A program made the position numbers and the translations under genes. Below the pieces are notes generated by a model. That model searched no databases. It saw only the letters and a list, made by a program, of their open reading frames with translations, and was not told where the DNA came from. Source: Brachionus manjavacas (lineage: Eukaryota; Rotifera; Eurotatoria; Ploima; Brachionidae). From it: 64,000 nt of DNA. Each line of letters opens with the position of its first letter. Positions within the stretch are counted from its first letter, which is position 1. Location of the stretch: the NCBI GenBank assembly GCA_019054805.1, contig JAHQIY010000005.1:1595501-1659500 (forward strand), read 5' to 3'. This document shows positions 13,001 to 23,330 of the stretch, piece by piece.

Positions 13001-16000
13001 ATCTGATTGATTATTTTTTAAGATGTTCAAGAATATTTTAATAAATGACTGTCGAATAGAGTCTAAAACTTTAGAGCAAATTTTTCCAGATCTTGAAAGA
13101 CTCATGGATTTGCATAAAGTTTTGTTGGATCAATTAATTGACCGGTACAGGTCCAGCAAAAATAAATATATCGACTACATTGGTGACATTCTCTCAAATA
13201 TTGTAATTATTCATTCACAAAATTCAATTTTTTTTTAAATTTATGTAATTTTTTTTTCAATAGTTAAGTGAAAAAAATGAAATGTGGGTTTCGTTGTACA
13301 GTAAAGTTTGCTGCTCACATGTAACAGCAAAACAGACTTTCAAACAATTAAGCACATCTAATAAAGCCGTAGCATCATTTTCGATCGAAATATCCAAGCA
13401 TTCTTGGTTGAAAAGATACCACATTCCGGATTGCCTGACTATCATTACTCAACGTTTAACCAAGTATTTAACATTGATTGAAAACATACTTACAAATAGC
13501 CAAGACGACAAGGTCGAGATCGATCTGTTGAACAAATCGTTGGAAAATTTGAGATCTATCCTAAGCAGAGTCAATGACGCAGTTGCATTTTATCAAAATT
13601 ATAATGAATTTAAAAAATACCTGGACAATTTTGATCAAAAATCGCATACTAAATCTTTTGTCAAATATGAGAAAAATATCGAGGAGCGAGCCTTTACGGT
13701 AATTTTTTACTTTTCAATAAACATTTAAAAAATAGCAAAAAGATTTCTAAGAAAAAATTAATTCGGATAAGAATTTAAAACACATAAAAAGGGGAATTAA
13801 TTAGACAAAAATTAAAAAATTTATGTATTTTGACACCTTTTTTTTAATTTTTATTTCTTATCTTAAAAGTCCCGATAAATATTTATTTTAAATTCTATTT
13901 AAAAAGAGTTAAAAAATAGCTAAAGGGAAAAAAGGACCCCTGAAATAGTAAATTTAGAGCTTGAGTTTTCAAATGAATATAATAAAATGACAAGATGTTT
14001 TTCATTACAGAAACACTTTACATTGATCATTTTTATTAAATTTATTAGATTGAAATATCAAATATTAACAATTTAACAAAAATATATTTAAGATATTAAG
14101 AAAAAGGGAAATATTTTGACTAGAAATTTTTTTTTATATCCAAATTTTAAATTGTCTGACGGACATTAAAAATGAAGCTTTTAATAATTTATTAATTTGA
14201 ATAATTAATCTTCAAATCTAACTAGTTAAAAAATTCAAGTGTGCAAAAAATTTAGCTTACCTTCTAGTACTCTAGACAGTTTTTGAAACTAATATACTTA
14301 ACTTTGGAGAATTCCCTCAAAGAATATATCACTTATTTAGGGTCAATATTTAAGAGAATATTTAATTCTGAAAATCACGGTACAAAAAAATATAACAATA
14401 AATTAATGAAATAAATTTAAATGAAAAAACCCTAGGAAAAATTAAAAAATATTTAATAAGTTCTATTTTTGGCTTTAAATACTTAATAGGCTTTTAACAG
14501 TCTCGAGTCTTTTGAAATGAGTGAAAGATAGGTTTAGGCAGGATTGAGTGATTCTCTTTCATTAGCTGCCAAACTGGTGGAAGAATATAACAAAGGTTTC
14601 GAATCAAGATATTTCGAGTGTTCGACTTGATTGTGCAATTGCTATCTTATAATTTCTTCTTTTTTTACTGAAACTTCAATTATTTAAATTTTGTTTTACT
14701 TAATAACTAATCTTAATATTTATTTTACTTTATCTTTTTACTTTATCTTTTACTTTGTTTTTTTTTAATTTCATTTTATTAAAAAATTTTCGATTTTTAT
14801 TTCAAATTTTATTCTTAAGGAGCTTTAGCTCGGTACAGATAAACTAATGAAAAAAATTAACTTTCCTAATTTAAAATGTTTAGCATGTGAAATCACTTTT
14901 TTCAAATTCTATTTATTATTTTGTCTACCTTCATTTTGTAATAATAAAATATATGATAAGATTAAATTTTAAAATACTCGGAATAACAAAACCCTGAGCT
15001 TGAGACTTTAATCATTTGACTCAGTTAAATTAGATGAATCTAATTATTTTCTTTAAAAAATTAATGAATCAAATCTGTATATTGTTAAATTTTCAGGATA
15101 AAAATTAGGTAAAAATACAAGAATTTTTAATTTAGTGCCATAATTAATGGAGAGGTTTAATAACTTTGAATTCAAGATTTAAATCTGAATTTTGAAAAGA
15201 ATAATGATTATCTAAAATAATGAAAAGTTCTGTAAAATAAAAAATAATTTATTTCAAGAAAAATTGAAATTAAGGAATTCTCAAAGCAAACTTTTTTCCT
15301 TATAAATACCGTCTTAATTTTCAAGTGTTAGAAAGTTAGGTTTTTGCATAATAGATTATTATATATAAAATAATTTCACAAAAAATGAATCCAAACACAA
15401 TCCTTAATCAATCTGTTTACTTAGAATTTTATTTTTAATAATTAGAAGAAAATCTAAAAATAAAATTTAACAAGTCATAAGACATCGTTTAAAATGATAT
15501 GGAAACTCTAATATAAAATTTGGCATTAATCAATGATCAAAAAGGTAAAATATAATCATCAAATAAACCATTAAAAAAATTCAAAATCTGTATGGTTTCA
15601 AAAAAACCTCACAGAATTGTTTTTGTGATAATTTTCATACAAATTATCCTGCTATTTTTAAATAATCGCTCGTTTATTTCAAGGTTTTAGAGATATTTGT
15701 TATATTAATTTCTTTTTTTTTAGAAATCAGATTTGACGAGTAAACCAAATCGAAAAATAATCAGCCTTAATCAGGTAACAGTAAAAGTGATGTCAATGAA
15801 AGGCAAAGAATACAAAAATGTTACTTGTGTTACTATGAATGATATGATTGTTTTCCTTCAATACAATGAAAAATCATCCAAATATACATTTATGAATGAT
15901 ACAGTAATTTTATTTATTTTTTAATTTTAATAAAAAAAAATTATAAAAATTCTCAATTTTTAAAGAAAAGTGTAATTATTTGCAATTATGGTATACTAAT

Positions 16001-17442
16001 CAGACCAAAAGAAACTGATATAAATCATCTTCAGAGCCAATCGAGTCAAATACACCATCAGAGGACAGTAAGTCAATCAAATTCGATTAAGCTAAACCAA
16101 GCAAATGCAAATTCTGGCCAAAGTGCATCCACCAAATCGTATACTCATGAATCTCTGATCACATACATTGCTCATACAATTACCAACGAAATATTTGAAG
16201 TCAAATTTCCGGACGAGATATCCAGAAATCAATGGCTAATTTTGGTGCACACACATATTACGCCATTTATAGAAGTGAACAAAGAAAATGTGGAAGATAA
16301 AGTGACCACTAGCGAACCGCCGCAAGACGAGCTCACCATCAGCTCGGACATAGCTGGGCTAATTTTAACATTTAACAATTTGCTCTCAAATCATTTGACG
16401 GTTAATTTGATGAGAAGTGCAAGCAGTGCCGGAGAGACCATAACCAAAACAAGCCAGGATAACCAAATAAGCATACCAAAGCGGGCCGAGACTTTCAATG
16501 GCGCCTCGTCGTCCAAGGAATCTCAAATGTCCATAATTAACATCAATTCAGAATTGTTCCAAAAGTCGAAAATTTTTCAAACATATAGTCCAAAAAATTG
16601 CGACACTCTGTCCACTACCACAAATACTGAATCGGATTATTCGACCACTACGAACAAATCAGCCGATTCTGGATACCAATCTAAATCGTGTTGTATTTAC
16701 GCTGATCTCGATCAATCGATTTCAGCATGTATTTGTAGTGACAAAGCAGATGCAAAGAATGCATTTTTTGATGAGAATGCACTCCAGTCGATGCCAAGAA
16801 ACAGCTTTGAACAAATGCTCAGAACCATATTGAACGATTACACCAAAACCAAGAAAGAAAATTTCGAGCTAAAAAAATCAATTGAAAACAAAGACAAGTC
16901 AATTGATTTGCTCAAAAAAGCATTAGATGAATACAAGGTAGAATTTGTAAATTTTTTAATTTTTAAGTTTAGATTTTTTTTATTTTGAAGGTTCAACTCG
17001 ACAATGAGAAACAAGACTTGGAAAAAAAGTACATTGATCTTGAAAAAAAAGAGGTAACGAAGAGTTTTATTTAATCCTACTATCAAACAGGCTTATCTAG
17101 CCTAAACTAACACCCACAAACACAGCACTATTCGCTTTTTAAATGAATTTCTATTCAAAGAACTTAGATGCTACTAGTGGCACTGCTAATATAACACGGC
17201 TTTCCCATAATATTAGTCAATCTAGCAATAATATTCAAATAAATAACTCAATTTATTCTACTAAAAGCAATCAAAGTAATCTTTTGTCGGACGCAAGCAA
17301 TAACAACAACGCCAATAGTCAATCCATGTCAAACAAAGTGTCCATAATGGTAAAATGTGAACGTTCGCTCCTTTCGTCTAATGCTCAGGTAAAAAAAGAA
17401 GATGACAAAAACGGATCCGATTCTTCAATTTTATTTTTATAA
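340..17442 (+). CDS. AKAP13/ARHGEF28-like: AKAP13/ARHGEF28 (Lbc)-type Rho guanine-nucleotide exchange factor, 5' incomplete
   Basis: Predicted activator of RhoA-type GTPases: the DH domain catalyses GDP/GTP exchange and PH and C1 guide membrane or partner binding. Exons joined by splice sites and phase: 340-795, 866-1040, 3262-3614, 3679-3752, 3970-4032, 4120-5101, 6921-6972, 7229-7429, 7487-7902, 7999-8315, 8371-8417, 10463-10873, 10946-11258, 11311-11415, 13023-13202, 13264-13698, 15724-15903, 15966-16937, 16991-17053, 17161-17442. They sum to 2,024 codons plus stop with no frame break. The order N-terminal ankyrin-like module, linker, C1, DH, PH, PKRAETF motif, coiled coil is that of vertebrate AKAP13 and ARHGEF28. 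The 52-nt exon 6921-6972 is the least certain. An AATAAA lies about 50 nt after the stop. The 5' end is missing. The RhoGEF family is near certain; the AKAP13/ARHGEF28 subgroup is likely. Confidence 0.88.
1041..3261 (+). other. Intron of the RhoGEF gene (2.2 kb)
   Basis: It starts GTGAGT and ends in a T-rich tract plus AAAG. The sequence is A+T-rich without a recognisable exon, transposon or RNA gene. A 63-codon minus-strand frame near 1993-2184 is low complexity and not credible. Confidence 0.6.
3262..5101 (+). other. RhoGEF exons 3-6: disordered linker with histidine run and acidic stretches
   Basis: Four exons (3262-3614, 3679-3752, 3970-4032, 4120-5101) encode a Ser/Asn/Lys-rich, probably disordered region. 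A histidine-rich block (about 15 His within 22 residues) comes from a CAT/CAC microsatellite at 3404-3447. Acidic runs VDDDDQ and EDIDSDGSELDN follow, with many Ser/Thr-Pro and Arg/Lys-Ser sites that could be phosphorylated. Vertebrate AKAP13 also has a very long poorly conserved linker here. No folded domain is recognised. Two minus-strand frames overlapping 4524-5135 are shadows. Confidence 0.7.
5102..6920 (+). other. Intron of the RhoGEF gene (1.8 kb)
   Basis: It starts GTGAGT and ends T9AAG. It is A+T-rich and nothing else is recognised. A CAG acceptor at 6851-6853 could open a short alternative exon, but the frame stops after seven codons with no donor, so I did not use it. Confidence 0.55.
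7487..8315 (+). other. RhoGEF exons 9-10: C1 (cysteine-rich) zinc finger
   Basis: The two exons meet across a 96-nt poly-T-rich intron (7903-7998). The joined peptide reads H-x12-C-x2-C-x11-C-x2-C-x4-H-x3-C-x6-C, beginning HAFVIKTVTSETTCDTC and ending HDSPCKDQVIQC. This is the C1 zinc-finger plan, in the same position as in AKAP13, ARHGEF2 and ARHGEF28, upstream of DH-PH. Lbc-group C1 domains are generally atypical and not expected to bind phorbol ester. The H-x3-C spacing is one residue longer than usual. Confidence 0.82.
8418..10462 (+). other. Intron of the RhoGEF gene (2.0 kb), possible internal promoter at its 3' end
   Basis: It starts GTAAGA. The acceptor is CTTCTAG just before the codon preceding an in-frame ATG at 10467. 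The last 600-700 nt are less A+T-rich than other introns and include a CA/TC-rich tract (10246-10271) and CG-containing words. An in-frame TGA lies shortly upstream of that ATG, in the intron. The first half is plain A+T-rich sequence. Confidence 0.5.
10245..10275 (+). repeat. CA/TC dinucleotide-rich tract
   Basis: A short run of ACACAC followed by about six TC units, 190 nt before the exon that opens with an in-frame ATG. Pyrimidine tracts of this kind are common near core promoters, but alone it is only a microsatellite. Confidence 0.6.
10463..11258 (+). other. RhoGEF exons 12-13: linker between C1 and DH
   Basis: Exon 10463-10873 and exon 10946-11258 encode a Ser/Asn/Lys-rich linker. It contains KTKRPKSAFGP and HSSDSLN, which resemble the RPRSAVLL and HSTDSLN stretches of AKAP13 in the same interval, then ESTDSLN. 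The 3' exon ends with acidic residues and NNWADLQDKD, aligning with the tryptophan-containing lead-in to the DH domain. The donor at 11259 and a 52-nt intron keep phase 0. Confidence 0.75.
11311..13698 (+). other. RhoGEF exons 14-16: DH (RhoGEF catalytic) domain
   Basis: Three exons (11311-11415, 13023-13202, 13264-13698), all phase 0. Conserved region 1 is RNKQENIFEFIKTEVNYY (family RQEVIYELMQTEFHHV). The middle includes IFPDLERLMDLHKVLLDQL and IGDILSN. Conserved region 3 is IPDCLTIITQRLTKYLTLIE (family IPECILLVTQRITKYPVLFQ). These give a complete DH helix bundle with the TQRLTKY signature, so catalysis looks preserved. The 1.6-kb intron 11416-13022 holds no recognised gene. Confidence 0.9.
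13699..15723 (+). other. Intron of the RhoGEF gene (2.0 kb) with a LINE remnant
   Basis: It starts GTAATT and ends T-rich TTTAG. It is ordinary A+T-rich sequence apart from a sense-oriented LINE 3' fragment at about 14490-14690. Confidence 0.6.
14490..14690 (+). mobile_element. LINE 3' fragment (relic) in a RhoGEF intron
   Basis: One + strand frame reads AGLSDSLSLAAKLVEEYNKG, then GFESRYFEC, a stop, and LCNCYLIISSFF. The minus-strand LINE at 27448-27816 reads AGLSYSVPLVVRLVEEYGEG, GFETKYIEY and LCNCYLTISSFF at the same positions, so both are C-termini of one LINE family. The relic has an in-frame stop and frame damage upstream. Confidence 0.7.
15724..16300 (+). other. RhoGEF exons 17-18 (5' part): PH domain with an insertion
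   Basis: Exon 15724-15903 gives INQVTVKVM-like strands and MNDMIVFLQYNEKSSKYTFM, matching the LTDILVFLQEKDQKYIFA core of AKAP13-type PH domains. Exon 15966 onward continues SVIICNYGILIRPKE, then a Ser/Gln/Asn-rich insertion of about 35 residues. It then returns to ITYIAHTITNEIFEVKF and SRNQWLILVHTHITPF, the last being the C-terminal PH helix with its tryptophan. The insertion within the PH fold is unlike the human proteins. Confidence 0.8.
16300..17442 (+). other. RhoGEF C-terminal region: PKRAETF motif, short coiled coil, stop
   Basis: After the PH domain, PKRAETF (16476-16496) matches the PRRAETF motif that follows DH-PH in AKAP13/ARHGEF2-type proteins. About 110 codons later an acidic and lysine-rich helix (ENFELKKSIENKDKSIDLLK) continues through exon 16991-17053 as a short coiled coil. 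The last exon 17161-17442 is Ser/Asn-rich and ends DSSILFL-stop. The coiled coil is far shorter than in AKAP13. Confidence 0.72.
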
Positions 17443-17564
17443 ATATTCTCGTCCGTAAATATTTCTAAATTTTTGCTCTTTTTTTTTTGAAAAATAAAAA
17501 TTATTTTTGTTTTCTATTTTTTTTGTAATATTTTTGTAGCCTTTTTTGTCATTCATATAATTTA

Positions 17565-17690
17565 TTTTGCAAGACCTTTAAATATATTTAAAAAAAGGCA
17601 TGAATATACAATATTAACAAGGTTTTATTACCAGAATAGATAGACCTATTATTTTTTGTTCCATTATTTATTGTGAAAATTATTTAAATT
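17565..17690 (+). repeat. 126-bp inverted repeat, left copy
   Basis: It starts TTTTGCAAGACCTTTAAATA and is the near-identical reverse complement of 35206-35331, with a handful of substitutions over 126 bp. It lies just upstream of a MULE transposase tail, so it may derive from a MULE terminus, but no clear target duplication flanks the pair. Confidence 0.85.
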
Positions 17691-17776
17691 ATGCAGAGTT
17701 TTTATTTTCCCTTTGAATTTATTAAAGTAAAAATAATAAAAAATTAAAAAAAAAATTTACTTTTATTTTTTAAATA

Positions 17777-18168
17777 TTGAACTATAATACTTTCTTAAGC
17801 TATTTCAAAAAAGAATGGATTGAGTCTAAAAATTATGCCTGGTTTGAAGGTCATACAAGCAACTTTCCCTCAACTGACAATGGTTTGGAAAGCATTAATG
17901 GTAAAATAAAAAATATTCATACTCTGCGTCAACGTTTGGCAGTAAATGTCTATTTAAAAAATACGTTCAACATGCTTAGAAATTGATCATTAGATGAGTC
18001 TGGGGATAAGCTAACGACTATACCAACACGGTATATTCGTCGCCATCGAACCAAAGGCTAAAGTAGGTCGCAAAGCTAAAGCGAAAAGTTGTCCAGTAAG
18101 GCAAAAGAGTGAAGGGACAAAATGAGCAGCTCAGGGATAATAGAAAAACTCAAATAATTGGCATGAAA
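17777..18168 (+). pseudogene. MULE transposase C-terminal fragment
   Basis: The first 69 codons read ...WFEGHTSNFPSTDNGLESIN then LRQRLAVNVYLKN. This resembles the catalytic-glutamate end of FLYWCH-associated MULE transposases (NYPSTNNGLE..., LRERLP...). A TGA (17984-17986) replaces the tryptophan expected in RNWS, and similarity goes on past it (SLDESGDKLTTIPT, then GRKAKAKSCPV in another frame). The last 50 bases, coding NEQLRDNRKTQI, occur again at about 18543 and 39080. It is a dead fragment lacking the N-terminal half. Confidence 0.7.
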
Positions 18169-19462
18169 AGCAATACAATTTTAATGATTTAATTTGAACA
18201 TTTTTATAAAAAAAATATTTGCAGTTAATTTATTTAGTAAAATTGTTAAGCAATAAAAAAATAAAGTATAGCGAAGATAACACTGGCTTTGAGCCGCCAA
18301 CACGGTTAATATTGGTTTTAGATTTTATTACGAAATAGAATAGACTTGACAATACTTAACATAACCCTGTTTTTACTAATCGTTTAGGAATTTTATATTT
18401 GATCTGTTTATTGAGATTACAAATTTTATTAGCCAGTACCCCATGGTAATAGCTGACGATAAATCTAATTTAAATAAATCAATAAAAAATAGTTGTTTAT
18501 CTAAGAAAAATAAATCGAAAATAGATAATAAAAAGCTTTGAGAAAATGAGCAGCTCAGGGATAATAGAAAAACTCAAATAGATGGCATGAAAAGAGCATA
18601 CAAACACATCGAATTATATAATCGATAATAAATATGAAAACTTCTTCCAGTAATTAATTACTTAATTAATGAACCCAATTGTTACTGTGCTTCGACTCAA
18701 CAAAAACAACACAACAAAATTTCTTCAAAATTTCAATAAAAATAAAATAAAAAGATTTTCAGACTAAGAGGTTAATAGGAATTTTGAATAGAAAAAAGAA
18801 ATGTGAAATAACACTTGATTAATTCAGGTCTGATTAATTCCAGAAAAGGTACCAAAACCGCCATTGCGGCCAATAATTAGTGCAAATGACTTTTAAATAG
18901 TCTTAAAGACGATTGAGTGCGTCTGAGAGCCTTTTCGTCTTACTCAGAAAATAAAATCAATCAAAATCAAAGATAAGATTAGATAAAGAGAAAATATTGC
19001 CATTTAGGTTCAATTGGACTTCTCGAGTGATCATTAATTACAAACAGAAATCGCTGAATCAAATATGCACAAAAAAATTAAAATAATTTTAGTTTTATTA
19101 AATCAATTAAGAGTCTTGTTGAATTAAAAAGACAAAAATCGATTTGTCAAGAACACTTCAATTTTTGATCTGAGTTGTTTTTGAGTTTTGACTATTGTCT
19201 CCTTGATGCAACTGGACTTTTTTTGACATTTGAATAACATTGAAAATTCTGATAGATTCTAGTTTAAACTATTCTTAAAAATAAATTCTTTAGTCTAGAT
19301 TTAAAATGAAAATTTTATCGTTCCTAATTCTTGTCAGCTTGATAGTATCGACTAGTCCCAAAAAAAGCGGCCGAAAGGATAAAAAGGCTGGATCAAAAAA
19401 AACAGGTAAGAAATTAATAATCATTGGCAAATAATTTTAGATTATTTTTTTTTTTTTTAATT
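18167..19462 (+). repeat. Duplicated segment, copy 1 (5' flank plus signal-peptide exon)
   Basis: About 1.3 kb almost identical to 38702-40000 in direct orientation, spacing 20.5 kb. Similarity begins at AAAAGCAATACAATTTTAAT and runs through the coding exon into its intron. After the LINE insertion it resumes at 23517-23760, matching 40072-40310. The duplication is therefore older than the LINE or excluded it. It includes a 50-bp MULE-derived piece at 18543. Confidence 0.92.
19306..19405 (+). CDS. First exon of a small lysine-rich secreted protein (copy 1)
   Basis: ATG at 19306 opens 33 codons: a signal peptide MKILSFLILVSLIVSTS, then a basic tail KKSGRKDKKAGSKKT. It ends at a consensus donor (G|GTAAGA), phase 1. 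The same exon is intact in copy 2 at 39839-39938, which argues for recent function of both. The next exon is not certain. A phase-compatible candidate is 26838-27049, which would place a LINE and the deaminase gene inside a 7.4-kb intron. No family is recognised. I cannot tell a secreted peptide gene from the 5' end of a larger protein. Confidence 0.6.
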
Positions 19463-19756
19463 ATTGTTTCAATTATCTTACAACTTAAAATTCACAAGTG
19501 TGAAAAAAGTTAGTTTTGACACTTAAAAAATTCAAAGAAAAAAATTTTCCCATGGTCTTAAAATATCAAATAAAATTTTACCCACATTTTATGCAATAAT
19601 CTATAACAATAGACAGTAATCTCAGCGTATTATTTTATTTTATTTTTTTTGTTACTGCATCAATCAAATTTAAAAATGAACCGAAACAAAGATTATCAAT
19701 TTACGTTACAACAAATGATTAGAAGATATGTCAACGATGGTACTAATATAAGAATT

Positions 19757-19905
19757 ATATTAGTGTTGGTGTCCGTGCAAGCGGGCAGCAAACGGGCCAA
19801 AAATTTTAAAAACCGTGACCGTATTAAGCGTCCCAATTTAGGCGGGCGGACTTTGGCCCGTTTAATAACCGTTTAAAGTTAAACGGTATAAGTGCATCGC
19901 TACAC
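19757..19905. mobile_element. Small GC-rich insertion (MITE-like) in LINE ORF1
   Basis: About 150 bp of markedly higher G+C than its surroundings, with GGGCCAAA/TTTGGCCC-type inverted words near both ends, and a start GTGTTGGTGT facing an end CTACACC. Flanking LINE sequence differs in character. No clear target duplication was found, so the borders are approximate. Confidence 0.4.
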
Positions 19906-20032
19906 CAAGACCCAAAGCCTCTTCTACAATTAATAAATGACAACCTTGGTTCATCCCTCAGCTTTGAAATTGAACAAATGCTCTTCGCTAAATCAGATGA
20001 TCAAGATCTGAACATGAACAATACAATGGAAG

Positions 20033-20722
20033 ATGAAAATGAACAATTCTAAATTTTTAAAGATTTTGCATCTCAACTGTCAATCTATTCAAAGCGACTC
20101 AAAAAAAATTCAAATTTTTGATTTAATTAACCGGACTAACTGCGATGTCCTGAGTCTAAATGAAACTTTTCTCAAAAAAGATAACAATTTAAATTTTAAT
20201 GGCTATTTAACTCTACGATCAGACAGAATTGAAAAAAAAGGTGGTGGATCAGCTTTATGTATTAAAAAATCAATAAAAGGTTCTCCAATTAAAACAGACA
20301 ATTTTCCTGAAACTGTTGGTTACAAAATCAATTTAAAACATGGGAATGAGCTAGCATTATTTTCGCATTACTCTAGCCCATCCACTGAACTCAACGAAAA
20401 ACTTTTTGAATATGCCACTAATAACTTCAAATCTTTCATAATAGTTGGTGATTTTAATGCATGGAATTCAAACTGGTTTTGTCTTAAATCCAACAAAAAA
20501 GGAAATGTTTTGCTTTCTACGATTGAGAAACTGGATCTATTTATATTGAATAACGAGACACCAACATACAAGAGAAGTAAGAATATTCTTGATCTTTTTA
20601 TATGCTCCAAAAACATGTTAGAAAATTTCGAAAAATTTGAAGTACTTCCTGCCTCAATAAGTTACCACCTACCAATATCAGCCAGCTTCAAAAATATTTC
20701 AACTGATCCAAAAATTTTTTGA
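20033..20722 (+). pseudogene. LINE apurinic-like endonuclease domain
   Basis: Exonuclease-endonuclease-phosphatase fold: LHLNCQSIQS (N-terminal LNCxS), LSLNETFL (catalytic ET), FIIVGDFNAWNSNW (GDFN), LDLFICS (near-terminal D) and SYHLPISASF (terminal SxHxP). The order is that of LINE endonucleases. The frame continues into the reverse transcriptase only after a shift and a stop, so the polyprotein is broken. Confidence 0.88.
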
Positions 20723-21255
20723 AACAATTAATTGGCATAAATTTAGAGAAGTTCTTAGATCTAAACCACCACTAAATTACCCTTTACTCTGTCCAAAAAT
20801 TATTGACACATAAGTCCAAAATTTGACAAATGATATCCAGGAAGTCATAAAAATCGCTAATGATCGATACGAAATAAAAAACTTTAAAAACAATAAATTA
20901 GCGGTTCCTTATCACATTCTCAAGCTAATAAATTTCAAGAGAAAAATCAGACGGTTGGTTCAAAAACACAACAATCCAGCACACAAAAAATTATTTAACT
21001 ATCTTGAACGTAATTTGAAATTGGAGCTATCTAGACATAAAAATCATATTCTTGAAGACAAACTAACTTTTCTGAAAGAGTTCAATCAATCGGAATCGAA
21101 GCATTGGCAAGCACTTCTGAGCATAAATAAGGAAAATAAAAGTAAAAAAAATTTTTAAATCTGAGAAATGATAACCATTCTACCACCGATCCAGCCGAAA
21201 TTGCAGAATTATTTGCATTGATTTAGAAAACATTTTTACTGATAGTCAAACATCC

Positions 21256-23330
21256 GTGAGACAAGGCTCGTCTATCTTTCCAATAGGAAGCTATATGCAT
21301 ATAACTAGAAAAGAAATGATGAAAACGCTAAAAACAACCAAATCAAGAGCAGCAGCTGGTTTTGATCTAATATCCAACAAGGTATGTAAAAATCTCCCTT
21401 TTCCAAAACTTGTTGAAATACACAAAATATTCAACAGCTCTCTTAATCATGGCCACATACCCTCAATTTGGAAAAAATTAAAAATTATCATGATTCTTAA
21501 AAAAAATAAACCTCCAGATAGTATAGACTCTTACAGGCCTATCTCCCTCCTCAGTTGCTTAGCCAAATGGCTCGAAAAAATTGTAAATCAAAAGATTCAA
21601 GACTGTGCAGAAAACTCAAAAATTCTCCCAACTTGTCAGTCTGGCTTCAGAAAATCCAAAAGGACCCAATATCACATATTGAGATTAAACCAATCAATAG
21701 CAGATGGATTCAACCGCAATCAACTAACAGGAGCTATCTTCTTCGATCTTGAGAAAGCCTTTGATAACACATCACACAATGGTATAATTGCAAAATTAAA
21801 AGAACACAATCTTCATAGAATATTTCTCCAATGGATTGAAGACTTTCTCACAAACCGCTCTTTCAGAGTCAGCTATAATGGCCAGACTTCAAAAGATAAG
21901 TTTATTAAATGTGGAGTCCCTCAGGGAAGTTGCCTATCCCCTACCATTTTTATTCTGTTTTTTAGCGATATAGCCAATAGTATTCCTCCTGATGTAAAAA
22001 TAGCCTTGTTCGCAGATGACCTTTGTATCTGGGTATCCAGGACCAGTAAAAAGGAAATTCAAATAATTCTTCAAAAGGCAGTGAATAGAATCATTGAGTA
22101 CTGCAAAAAATGGGGATTCAAAATTAACGAAAAAAAAACTTGCTACACAACATTTCCCAAAGCTGGACTTCGAAAAAATTATGAGAAAAGATATGGAATG
22201 AAAATAAAAATTGGGAACTCACATATTCCTCTTGACCCAAATCCAACATTCCTTGGTATTAAACTAGATCCCAAAATCAAATTCAAAGAACATTTGAAAA
22301 TTATCAATTCAAATGTCAATTCAGCGATTAATGATATTTAACGATCGTCGATTTTCGATTATTTTAAGATTTTAATCGATTAATCGTCGATTTAATCGCC
22401 CGAAAATGCATACAAAAAAAATTTTTTTTGTTGAATGAAAACTTTGTTTAAACAAATTAGAAAAAATTAGATTTAATTGACATAAATTCTTGATAGTGAT
22501 CAGCTTTTAAATGGTTCCATAAATTTGTAGTATTGTTTTTTCTCAAAATTGATGAATCTTTCTCTGTTTTAGTTTATAGGCATATTTGACAGATACCGAT
22601 GGTCGGATTGTCAGAATTCAATTTAAAATGTCTCCAAACAAGAGAAGAAAAAGGTGAACTCATATTTATTTTGACAAAAACTGACAAAAATTTGAATAAT
22701 TGAATACACAAAAACTAAATTGAAAAACTAATTGAACGAATTTTATGTGAATTTTTTATAATAGAAAAAAGAAGCGCCAAAATTCATGATAAGAAAATTT
22801 AGAATTGATATTAATTGATCGCGATTTTGGACATCATGATCGATCGATTTCGATTTGAAAAATCGCGCGCGATTAATCGCGATTAATCGAAATCGCTGCA
22901 ACACTAATTCAAAACAAATTTCCAAAATAAACCTAATCAGGAAAATTAAAAGTTTTAAATGGAGATCATCTTTTAAAATCAACATAATTTTATACATGTC
23001 GCTCATACGATCATTATTCGATTACTGTTTTATAATACTTCAGTCAGGCACTCAGAACATAAGAGCCGAAATGCAAAAAATGCAAAATCGAGTGTTGCGA
23101 ATCATAAAGTATTTTCCACTAAAGACAAGTATCAAAACAATCAATTAAGAGCTAAGAATCGACTTGATTGATGACAGAGCAAACAAGCTTTTTTCTAAAT
23201 TTATCACCACAAGGCAAAGCCATGAAATAATAGCTCAGGAGATCCAGGACTTTCTGCTTCAAAACTCCTCCAGAAACAATTTAAAGTACAAAACACCCTT
23301 TGATTCAGTCATTAACACGCCAAACTCTTA
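21256..23330 (+). pseudogene. LINE reverse transcriptase, interrupted by a MITE
   Basis: RT blocks: SRAAAGFDLISN, SYRPISLLSCLAKWLEKI, GAIFFDLEKAFDNTSHN, KCGVPQGSCLSPTIFILF and the catalytic IALFADDLCIW (FADD variant of YADD). The frame is open to 22323, cut by 582 bp of unrelated DNA, and resumes at 22912 as KQISKINLIRKIKSFKWRSS with a LINE-typical C-terminus (YMSLIRSLFDY) and a stop near 23144. CR1/Jockey type by motif style. Confidence 0.9.
22324..22905. mobile_element. MITE in the LINE reverse transcriptase, AATTCA target duplication
   Basis: 582 bp flanked by AATTCA at 22318-22323 and 22906-22911. Removing the insert plus one AATTCA restores the LINE reading frame across the site, which fixes the borders. 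Both ends are built from CGATTAATCG / CGATTTCGATT words; the right end reads ...GCTGCAACACT, reminiscent of hAT termini (CAGTGTTGC). It has no coding capacity. hAT assignment is tentative because hAT duplications are normally 8 bp. Confidence 0.75.
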
